A stretch of 7,419 nucleotides of DNA from contig JAUVJV010000099.1 in NCBI GenBank assembly GCA_030592245.1, forward strand, positions 1-7,419, given 5' to 3'. Shown here in pieces: positions 1 through 6,079 of the stretch (position 1 is its first letter; each line of letters starts with the position of its first letter). Origin of the DNA: Candidatus Eiseniibacteriota bacterium (GTDB lineage Bacteria > Arandabacterota > Arandabacteria > Arandabacterales > Arandabacteraceae). The translations under genes and the position numbers were made by a program. A model generated the notes under the pieces. It was not told the DNA's origin, made no database searches, and was given only the letters and a program-made list of their open reading frames with translations.

Positions 1-754
1 TCGAGACCGCGCTGGCCGCCATCTTCAGGGTATAGAGCTGCTCATGCTGCTGCTTGAACATGGCCAGGCCGACCGGCACGGTATAGAGGCTCTCCTTATT
101 GGTGACGATCAACTGCCACAGGAAATTGCTCCAGTGGAACTGAAACGTCAGGAGGAAGAGGGTTGCCACTATGGGAAGCGACAGGGGAATCACGATTCTG
201 CCGTAGACCTGCCAGTCGCTGGCCCCGTCAATCTTGGCCGCGTCCACGAGGCTCCTGGGTATGGTGGCCATGTATTGCCTCAGCAGGAACAGCCCGAAGA
301 CATTGGCCAGGTGGGGTATCACCATCGCCCTGTAGGTGTTCATCCAGCCAAGATGCTTGATGATCGCGAACTGGGGAACCACGTACATGAGCCCCGGCAC
401 CATCATGGAGGCGATTATGATCGCGAATACCTTCTCCTTGAAGATGAAGTTCTTAAAGGAGAAGGCATAAGCGGCGAGGGATGCAAACAGGGTGGCGAAG
501 AGGGCGGCGCTCACCGCGACCACGCTGCTATTCCAGAAGTAGCGCAAGAACCCGAACTCGGTGAAGACCCGCTTGAAGTTCTCAATCGTCGGGCGGCGGG
601 GCAGGAGCTCGGGGTCGAACTCGGTGCCCGGCACCTTGAAAGCCGTGATGATCATCCAGGCGAACGGAAAGAGGACCACTATCGCGGCGACGGTGATGAG
701 GGTGTAAACCGTCACTGTCTTGATGATCGCCACCGTCCTGCTGTCTCCGCTCAT
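1..754 (-). CDS. Carbohydrate ABC transporter permease, MalG type (partial, C-terminus off the window)
   Basis: This is an inner-membrane permease subunit of a CUT1-type sugar ABC importer, the partner of the MalF-like protein encoded just upstream. Reading from the ATG at 754 gives 251 residues before the left edge. Hydrophobic segments lie near residues 12-36, 75-98, 110-133, 142-160 and 187-207. The cytoplasmic EAA loop that docks on the ATPase is clear at about 171-194, with key residues DAA, then IDGA, then IPLSLP. The N-terminal AWMIITAFK stretch (32-40) and a GLFLLRQYM stretch before the loop are typical of MalG/LacG/UgpE relatives. Family members are usually about 270-300 residues, so roughly 25 residues including the last membrane helix should be missing. 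The upstream permease stop lies 8 bases before this start, and a GAGG ribosome site overlaps that stop, so translation is probably coupled. The family call is firm; the sugar is not known from this protein alone. Confidence 0.95.
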   Translation of the reverse strand, partial: MSGDSRTVAIIKTVTVYTLITVAAIVVLFPFAWMIITAFKVPGTEFDPELLPRRPTIENFKRVFTEFGFLRYFWNSSVVAVSAALFATLFASLAAYAFSFKNFIFKEKVFAIIIASMMVPGLMYVVPQFAIIKHLGWMNTYRAMVIPHLANVFGLFLLRQYMATIPRSLVDAAKIDGASDWQVYGRIVIPLSLPIVATLFLLTFQFHWSNFLWQLIVTNKESLYTVPVGLAMFKQQHEQLYTLKMAASAVS

Positions 755-760
755 TCTTTG

Positions 761-764
761 CCTC
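761..764 (-). promoter_or_regulatory. Ribosome binding site for the MalG-like permease
   Basis: GAGG lies 6 bases before the ATG at 754 and overlaps the TGA stop of the MalF-like gene (763-765). This arrangement supports the chosen start and suggests coupled translation of the two permease subunits. Confidence 0.6.
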
Positions 765-1683
765 AATAGTCCGTCTTGGATCTCAAGAGTCTCAGGTTAA
801 CCAGGGACACGGCCACCGCTATGGCCAGCAGCACATAAGACATCGCCGCCGCATAACCCAGCCTGAGTTTCACATAGAAGGTGTCGAACAGGTAGTAACC
901 GGAGACCCAGGTCGCCTGGTAGGTCTTCTCCCCCACCTGTACGCTGGGCCCCCCGGCGGTCATCGCATAGACTTCAACAAAGGAATTGAGGGCCGCCACC
1001 ACGCCCACTATCACCATGAAGAGGGTGACCGGCCGGAGGAGCGGCATTGTGATCTTGGTGAGCTTCTGCCACCAGTTGGCCCCATCCACATCCGCGGCCT
1101 CATAAACCGATTGCGGGATGTTCTGGAGCGCCGCCAGGTAGAGAATCATCCCGAACCCCGCCCCTTTAAGGACATTGACTATGACCACGGCCGGCATCGC
1201 CGTCTCCCCACGCCCCAGGAAACCGGTCTCCGAGAAGTAATCGATTCCGAAGACCTCGAACACCCGGGTCAATATCCCGAAGTGAGGGCTGTATATATAG
1301 GTCCAGACTATTCCCACCACGAAGAGATCGAGCACATAGGGCAGGAAGAAAGCGGTCCGGAAGAGGCTGTGGAGCTTGAGTTTGTTGTGTAGAAGCACGG
1401 CCAGCAGGAGCGATGCGCCTATCCCTAAGGGCACTATCAGGGCCGCGTAGTAGAGCGTCATCAGGAGCGACCAGCCGAAGACCCCGTCCTGAAAGAGCGC
1501 CACAAAGTTCTGGAGGCCCACGAAGGTGAGGTTATCGAACACGTTTACCAGCACCGTGACCTTGTTGAGGCTTAAGAAAAAAGAATAGAAAAGAGGATAC
1601 GCCAGGAAGATCGCGAAGATGAGTATGAAGGGAGAGAGAAAGGCTAGCGCCGTCAGGTTCTCCGCGAGGCGGGACCTCCTCAT
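763..1683 (-). CDS. Carbohydrate ABC transporter permease, MalF type
   Basis: This 306-residue inner-membrane permease is the MalF-class half of a CUT1 sugar ABC importer and should form a heterodimer with the MalG-like protein encoded next. Six hydrophobic segments are visible near residues 12-35, 73-97, 108-132, 163-185, 215-237 and 275-298. The EAA loop is at about 194-218 (YEAADVDGA, then ITMPLLRP), and the late TAGGPS and GYAAAMSY motifs (242-247, 276-283) are typical of the family. It lacks the large periplasmic P2 insert of E. coli MalF, as most small homologues do (UgpA, LacF). The ATG at 1683 gives the usual short basic N-terminus (MRRSR) before helix 1; the upstream site is only a weak AGGT overlapping the previous stop. 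The lipoprotein gene ends 8 bases upstream. No ATPase or solute-binding protein is encoded in the window. Family assignment is firm; substrate is inferred from neighbours only. Confidence 0.96.
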   Translation of the reverse strand: MRRSRLAENLTALAFLSPFILIFAIFLAYPLFYSFFLSLNKVTVLVNVFDNLTFVGLQNFVALFQDGVFGWSLLMTLYYAALIVPLGIGASLLLAVLLHNKLKLHSLFRTAFFLPYVLDLFVVGIVWTYIYSPHFGILTRVFEVFGIDYFSETGFLGRGETAMPAVVIVNVLKGAGFGMILYLAALQNIPQSVYEAADVDGANWWQKLTKITMPLLRPVTLFMVIVGVVAALNSFVEVYAMTAGGPSVQVGEKTYQATWVSGYYLFDTFYVKLRLGYAAAMSYVLLAIAVAVSLVNLRLLRSKTDY

Positions 1684-1691
1684 AGGCTTAC

Positions 1692-2441
1692 CTACTCTAC
1701 AGTGAGCAATGAGTTATTGCCGCCGAAGGGATCCGCCACGGAATCGGGATTGTCGGGATCCTCCATCCAGGTCCCGTCCACCACGAACTTATATTCATAC
1801 TGGCCTGTCGCCAGCTTAAGCGTCGCCCGCCAGATACCGTCCTCCCCCTTGGTGAGGGGATCGGAATCCGCAGCCCAGTCATTGAACTGGCCGGCGATAA
1901 AAACCTCGGTTGCGAAGGGGGCGTCCAGCTCAACGGTGACCTCGACCTCCTTTGCCACCTCCTCACCTGCCTGCTTGCGCTGGAGCTGCCCGGGAAGCAC
2001 GGTCCCTGTCACCACGGTCGGGACATATGCGATGTTCTCGGGAACGATTATGAGCGAATTCTCGATATTGGCTTCGAATCCTGTATTGGCATTGCTGGGA
2101 TCCATCTCCCAGCGCAATGCATTATCGATAACGAACTTGTACTGGTACCTTCCCGGGGGCAGGGGCATCACGATGGTCCAGACCCCGTCACCGTCCTCAT
2201 CGAACATGGGATCTATGGTGGGATCATAACGGCCGCCACCCTGGGTACCCCCCCAGTTGTTGAAGCTACCGGCCAGGGTGACCATTCTGGCAGCGGGGGA
2301 GTCGTACCGGAACAGAATGCCGCCCTCGACCTCCTCCGGCGGAGGCAGCCTGCTCTTGACGCTGTCGGAGATCGTAGAAATCGTGGAACAGCCAAGCACC
2401 ATTGCCGTAAGAAGCGCGGCCGGAATAAGACACCTTCTCAT
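1692..2441 (-). CDS. Outer-membrane lipoprotein with two CBM48/AMPK-beta-type glycogen-binding domains
   Basis: This predicted lipoprotein of 249 residues has a basic start (MRRC), a hydrophobic core and a lipobox V-L-G-C with the acylated cysteine at about residue 18; the next residue is Ser, which in E. coli rules favours the outer membrane. A short Ser/Thr and Pro linker leads to CBM48 domain 1 (about 41-133, AGSFNNW near 57-63), then a linker and CBM48 domain 2 (about 166-249, AGQFNDW near 183-189). Both keep YKF and the W...DP...N pattern of the AMPK-beta glycogen-binding module. No catalytic domain is present. It most likely captures alpha-glucan or maltodextrin at the cell surface or in the periplasm; this role is inferred. 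An in-frame GTG at 2456 overlaps the upstream TAG by one base and would add five residues, but it puts hydrophobic residues ahead of the Arg-Arg of the signal peptide, so I prefer the ATG at 2441, preceded by a G-rich GGGGGTG. The domain call is firm, the start and exact location less so. Confidence 0.88.
   Translation of the reverse strand: MRRCLIPAALLTAMVLGCSTISTISDSVKSRLPPPEEVEGGILFRYDSPAARMVTLAGSFNNWGGTQGGGRYDPTIDPMFDEDGDGVWTIVMPLPPGRYQYKFVIDNALRWEMDPSNANTGFEANIENSLIIVPENIAYVPTVVTGTVLPGQLQRKQAGEEVAKEVEVTVELDAPFATEVFIAGQFNDWAADSDPLTKGEDGIWRATLKLATGQYEYKFVVDGTWMEDPDNPDSVADPFGGNNSLLTVE
2252..2275 (-). repeat. CBM48 core repeat, copy in lipoprotein domain 1
   Basis: A 24-base stretch encoding the AGSFNNW core matches 4420-4443 at all but one position. 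The two copies lie in neighbouring genes and encode the same protein motif, so this is a trace of domain duplication (or strong constraint), not a mobile repeat. Confidence 0.4.
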
Positions 2442-2455
2442 CACCAACACCCCCA

Positions 2456-4570
2456 CTAGAAGGCTATCACACCCATCAGAGTCAATATGCGGATATTATC
2501 CATCTCCTCCTCGGCGCCGACGAGCGTGATCGCCGGATCGAGCCACGTCCTGCTTGTTACCCAGCGCTCACGCCCTATCTCCCGGCCTTCAACCGGCGTA
2601 TCTCGGTAATAGATAGGGTTGACGCCATAGCCGAAGCGGAGCTCCACCAGGTCGATGGGGCTCCAGACAAACGCGAAATGGGGATTCACGAAACTCTTGC
2701 TCTTGTTCGAGTCACCCTCGGTCCAGTCATAACCCGCCCACCTCACATTGTAGTAGAGGCTCCAGTCGCGACCGATATCAAAATCGCCCTTCACGTGGAA
2801 TTCGTCGCGGTCAAAGGCCGAGGGCATCCTCTGGTGGAGGTTGTCCCTAGTGGCCTCATAGAGCAGATTGTAGGTCAGCCGTTCGCCGAGGAGGTCCCCG
2901 CCGATCCAGGGCAGGATCCTCATGGGACTCAAGTCAGCGTCATCGAGATTGCCGTCCCGGTAATTGTACTCGGCCTTGCCTATGTCCAGCTCCACGCCGA
3001 GGTCGAGGCCCCAGGCCGTCGTTGAGAAATAGACCTCGCCGATACCGCCCTTGAACTCGGGCAGCCCGTGCTGCTCGTAGATATTGAAAAACTCGATGTT
3101 CTGCACATTGGTGTACACGTTCTCGTAGGTGGTGTACGCGGCGAGCGAGGGTCCATAGTAATCCATCAGCGGCGTATCCGGGTCCTCGAACGGAAGCCCG
3201 TCAGAGGTCACAAAGACCTCGCCCGGATCCATGCCGTCGAGTTTCCTGCCTTCGTATGCGAGCTTTAGAGTATGAACGCCTCTGGTATAGTCGCAGCCCA
3301 GCCGGTAACGGTTGCCCTGGGTATCACCCACCGGAACGTCGATCTTGCCGTCCACGAAGACGTCGCCATGCTTGCGTACCTGGTTCCCGGCGTCCCAGGC
3401 GGCATCATATGAGGTCCAGGCATACTCGCCGTAAAGCGATAACCCGGAATCCGACTCATAAAGCACGTCTGCGCCGATGAACCTGGTGTCGGTGGCCATC
3501 TCGAACCAGTTGCTCAGGGTGTCCTTAGTCTGCGTCCGGTATTTCTTGAGCGCCTCCGATTCCTCCTGCTCATCAAACCCGATCCACCAGCCGTTCCGCT
3601 CGGTGAGGAAACTGACGCCCCACCTGGCCCCGACCACTTCATACTTGGCCCTGACGCCGATATTGTCGGTGCCGATATTGTCATACCTCAGGACCGTATC
3701 GCATGCCGTGGCCAACGAGTCGTAGTGGAACCTGTGTGGGCTATTGTAGATGCTCCCATCATGGGTGTCCGCGATGAAGGCGATTGCCTCGAACTTGCCG
3801 AACTCGAAGTCGCCGAAGAAGCCCTGGGTGCCACGGCCATACTCGATGTCATCCCGCTTTATCGAGCCAGGAAGGTTTATGTATCCCACGACCTTCAGGG
3901 GGTCATCGAATTCCAGGATCTCCTCATTGTGATAGCCGGTGACCCCGAAGCCGGGTCCCCTGTACTTAAGCCACGCGGAATAAAGGTCGGCGGTTATCTC
4001 CCTGATGTCCCCCGTTCCGGTGTCCAGTCTCACCGTGGCCGAGCCCCTCACGTCGGACCCTATGGTTGGATTGAAGCTTATGTAGGACTCATGCATGGGG
4101 CGCACGCCCCTGTACCGGGTGTCTCCCAGCACGCTCTTCCGGGTGGCATAGGTGGCTCTCAGCCAGCCAGTTATCAGGACCCGGGAATGTACCGGCGTAT
4201 TGGATATGACCGCGGCCAGTCCCGTAGTCGTCGGTTCACCATCATCGCCGACGGTGATCTCGGAGTTGCCGTAGTCACCCACCAGCGTGGGATTGTCCGG
4301 ATCGGCAATCCAGTCGCTCCCGTTCACGACGAACTTGTACTCATAAGTGCCCGGCTCCAGCGGTATCACCACCGTCCAGACACCGTCATCGCCCTTGGTC
4401 ATGGGGTTGGCATTACTGTCCCAGTTGTTGAAGCTGCCGGCCACCGAGAGCGAAGCCGCCGCGGGGTCGGTGTATGAAAACTCGATTCCATCCGGCGCCT
4501 TCGCCATCCCTCCATAGGTGCATGAGAATGCGAGGAGGACCATCGCCACTGAAACAAGGGCGGTCTTCAT
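2456..4570 (-). CDS. CBM48 domain fused to an outer-membrane beta-barrel
   Basis: This protein of 704 residues starts with a signal peptide (about 1-25, cleavage probably after MAKA). A CBM48/AMPK-beta-like domain follows at about 28-107: AGSFNNW (44-50), DDGVW (61-65), YEYKF (76-80), DW then DPDNP (86-94), and GNSEITV (101-107). A short Thr-rich linker leads to about 580 residues of alternating polar and aromatic strands with Gly/Asp/Asn turns, ending in hydrophobic ILTLMGVIAF with a terminal Phe, the usual signal of an outer-membrane barrel. No TonB box, plug domain or LamB feature is recognisable. It probably binds an alpha-glucan and lets it, or its fragments, cross the outer membrane; binding is well supported, transport is inferred. 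GGAGGAG lies 6 bases before the ATG at 4570, 14 bases after the previous stop. Its TAG stop overlaps the possible GTG of the lipoprotein gene. The barrel resembles the 492-residue protein encoded upstream. Cys17 in the signal peptide is odd for a non-lipoprotein. Confidence 0.87.
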   Translation of the reverse strand: MKTALVSVAMVLLAFSCTYGGMAKAPDGIEFSYTDPAAASLSVAGSFNNWDSNANPMTKGDDGVWTVVIPLEPGTYEYKFVVNGSDWIADPDNPTLVGDYGNSEITVGDDGEPTTTGLAAVISNTPVHSRVLITGWLRATYATRKSVLGDTRYRGVRPMHESYISFNPTIGSDVRGSATVRLDTGTGDIREITADLYSAWLKYRGPGFGVTGYHNEEILEFDDPLKVVGYINLPGSIKRDDIEYGRGTQGFFGDFEFGKFEAIAFIADTHDGSIYNSPHRFHYDSLATACDTVLRYDNIGTDNIGVRAKYEVVGARWGVSFLTERNGWWIGFDEQEESEALKKYRTQTKDTLSNWFEMATDTRFIGADVLYESDSGLSLYGEYAWTSYDAAWDAGNQVRKHGDVFVDGKIDVPVGDTQGNRYRLGCDYTRGVHTLKLAYEGRKLDGMDPGEVFVTSDGLPFEDPDTPLMDYYGPSLAAYTTYENVYTNVQNIEFFNIYEQHGLPEFKGGIGEVYFSTTAWGLDLGVELDIGKAEYNYRDGNLDDADLSPMRILPWIGGDLLGERLTYNLLYEATRDNLHQRMPSAFDRDEFHVKGDFDIGRDWSLYYNVRWAGYDWTEGDSNKSKSFVNPHFAFVWSPIDLVELRFGYGVNPIYYRDTPVEGREIGRERWVTSRTWLDPAITLVGAEEEMDNIRILTLMGVIAF
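4420..4443 (-). repeat. CBM48 core repeat, copy in the barrel-fused domain
   Basis: This 24-base stretch encodes VAGSFNNW in the N-terminal domain of the 704-residue barrel and differs at one base from 2252-2275. A second pair of similar stretches, 4289-4345 and 1746-1799, encodes the YKF to DPDNP part of this domain and of lipoprotein domain 2. Confidence 0.4.
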
Positions 4571-4576
4571 TTCAAT

Positions 4577-4583
4577 CTCCTCC
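4577..4583 (-). promoter_or_regulatory. Ribosome binding site for the CBM48-barrel gene
   Basis: GGAGGAG sits 6 bases before the ATG at 4570, inside the 14-base gap after the TAA of the upstream barrel gene. It is one of the strongest sites in the window and fixes this start. Confidence 0.75.
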
Positions 4584-4584
4584 G

Positions 4585-6063
4585 TTAGTAGTAGAGTCTC
4601 AAGAAAGTCTTGAACACGCGTGTCGTTATTTGATTGCTATCGTTATTGACAAAGTGATCGGTGTTAACAAGGTCCCAGCTGGAGCCCGCGTCACCGAACT
4701 CCACGAAGAACTCCGCGTTCGACCACCCGGTGTACTGGATCTGGGCGAACACGGTCTCCCTCGCCTCGGTCTTCTCATCAACGGTGAGAATACGCGCATA
4801 GAGCTTCCAGCGTTCGGTGAGGTTGGCATTGGCCTCGAAGCCGTAAGCACTGATTTCATACCTGGTACTCATGTCCTTGATCCGGTACGTGGCCCGGATG
4901 CGCACCAGGCGGTTCTCGCCCTGAATAGCCAGGAACAGATTGGGCCAGGTCCCATCCTTGTTGATGTGTCTCTTATACTCCACCAGGCCGGTGAAGTTAC
5001 GTACGAACCTGATCCACGCCTGGATGCCGTTTTCCTCGCGCGGGCGCGGGTCTATGGTGTCGTCGTGAGCCTTGTCCCTGAAGCGCCAACCCTTGAGGTT
5101 GATCTCCTTCATCGGAACCCTGTAATCAAGCTGCAGGTAGTGGCCGCCGTGGCCATTGTTCTCCCAGATGTCTCCCCTGGCCAGGCCCAGCGTGTAGAAG
5201 CCATTGTCGAAATCGTAGACATTGCCGATAAACGAAAGGCCCCGGTAGCCCACACCCCGGAGCTCGAGCCTCCAACCAAGGGGATCATCATCCCCGGTAT
5301 AGACCGATATGTTCTTGCCCCCCTCGCCCACGAGGGTGATAGTCCCATAAGGCTTCAGGGAGCGGATGATGTCGCCGAAATTCACTTCGAAGTCCAGGGC
5401 GAATGTCTCATCAAAATCGTCCCTGCCGCTTCCGTATTCCTTCCTCGCATAGGTCCCGCCCAGCAGGTAGCGGTTGCCTAAGAACGTGCGCTTGACGCGA
5501 ACGCCCCTGAAGTCGTCCGAGCTTACTATGTCGCCCTTGGCCTGGTCGGGACCGGTTGGAAATATAGGCCAGTACGTGGCCGGGTAGGCCGTGCTCTTGT
5601 CACTGAAGAACCCTGAGCCGGAAATGCCCAGGAGATCCCAGAAGTCCACCCTGATGCCCTGGGCCTTGGGTCCGTAATCGTCGTCCTTTATGACGTCATT
5701 GCTCACGATGTTGAGCAGGGGTTCGCCAAGCCAGAAACGGCCCTGGCCGTAAAAGAGATAACTCTCTATCCGGCGGCTTCTGAACTTCAGGTGGCCTTCC
5801 CTCACCATCAGGAAGTTCTCCCACACATAGTTGTCCCACCTGTTGGAGAAGGCCTGGGTCTTGAGATAGACCTCGGTGTCGGTCCAGGGGCTGCTCCGGA
5901 GCCGGATCTCGGTCAGGAACGCGGGATTGCTGAAGCGCCACCGCCTGGACTCGCCATCGAGCTGGCCGAAGAACTCCGAATAGCCCTCCAGCGAAGTGGC
6001 TCCCTGGCAGGCACCCTGGAAGACCAACACTCCCAGGATTATCAGGCCTGCAAGTCGCTTCAA
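4585..6063 (-). CDS. Predicted outer-membrane beta-barrel protein, family not recognised (TTG start)
   Basis: This 492-residue exported protein is made mostly of amphipathic strands with aromatic residues and Gly/Asp/Asn-rich turns, ending in TFLRLYY, consistent with a C-terminal barrel strand. The signal peptide is M-K-R-L followed by a hydrophobic run (about 5-18) and a GACQGA region; whether it is cut after the Ala or at Cys19 is unclear. I find no carbohydrate-binding domain. Local similarity to the 704-residue barrel encoded downstream is visible: LKFR (92-95), EPL (114-116), IKDDDYG (125-131) and GVRVK (187-191) correspond in order and spacing to LKYR, DPL, IKRDDIEYG and GVRAK there. 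The chosen TTG at 6063 has GGAGGG 4 bases upstream. The first in-frame TTG, at 6075, would leave only one base after its GAGGG and add residues ahead of the signal peptide. A porin or surface-scaffold role in glycan uptake is inferred from position; specificity cannot be read from the sequence. Confidence 0.8.
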   Translation of the reverse strand: MKRLAGLIILGVLVFQGACQGATSLEGYSEFFGQLDGESRRWRFSNPAFLTEIRLRSSPWTDTEVYLKTQAFSNRWDNYVWENFLMVREGHLKFRSRRIESYLFYGQGRFWLGEPLLNIVSNDVIKDDDYGPKAQGIRVDFWDLLGISGSGFFSDKSTAYPATYWPIFPTGPDQAKGDIVSSDDFRGVRVKRTFLGNRYLLGGTYARKEYGSGRDDFDETFALDFEVNFGDIIRSLKPYGTITLVGEGGKNISVYTGDDDPLGWRLELRGVGYRGLSFIGNVYDFDNGFYTLGLARGDIWENNGHGGHYLQLDYRVPMKEINLKGWRFRDKAHDDTIDPRPREENGIQAWIRFVRNFTGLVEYKRHINKDGTWPNLFLAIQGENRLVRIRATYRIKDMSTRYEISAYGFEANANLTERWKLYARILTVDEKTEARETVFAQIQYTGWSNAEFFVEFGDAGSSWDLVNTDHFVNNDSNQITTRVFKTFLRLYY

Positions 6064-6067
6064 ACCA

Positions 6068-6073
6068 CCCTCC
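6068..6073 (-). promoter_or_regulatory. Ribosome binding site that selects the TTG start at 6063
   Basis: GGAGGG lies 4 bases before TTG at 6063, within the short gap after the TGA of the PorV-like gene (6080-6082). It is the main reason for choosing this TTG over the one at 6075. Confidence 0.65.
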
Positions 6074-6079
6074 AAACCC

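Noticed and set aside
44..769. Plus-strand open frame of 241 codons at the left edge
   Set aside because: It is antisense to the clear MalG-type permease and its translation is rich in His, Asp, Glu and Gly with no domain, typical of a shadow frame.
1702..2229. Plus-strand open frame of 175 codons
   Set aside because: Antisense to both CBM48 domains of the lipoprotein, whose minus-strand reading is supported by a lipobox and conserved motifs.
2435..2465. One-base overlap of the barrel stop with a GTG in front of the lipoprotein, considered as a frameshifted single gene
   Set aside because: The upstream protein ends in a proper barrel strand with terminal Phe and the downstream one begins with its own lipoprotein signal, so they are separate genes.
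3725..4477. Plus-strand open frame of 250 codons
   Set aside because: Antisense to the CBM48 domain and first barrel strands of the 704-residue protein; no independent ribosome site or protein features.
2456..4570. SusC/TonB-dependent receptor or LamB maltoporin identity for the 704-residue barrel
   Set aside because: No plug domain, TonB box or LamB motif is visible, the length is short for SusC and long for LamB, and the N-terminal domain is CBM48.
4474..5481. Long plus-strand open frame of 335 codons
   Set aside because: It spans the start of the CBM48-barrel gene and most of the 492-residue barrel gene on the opposite strand, has no recognisable domain or signal, and is explained by GC-rich codon use on the minus strand.
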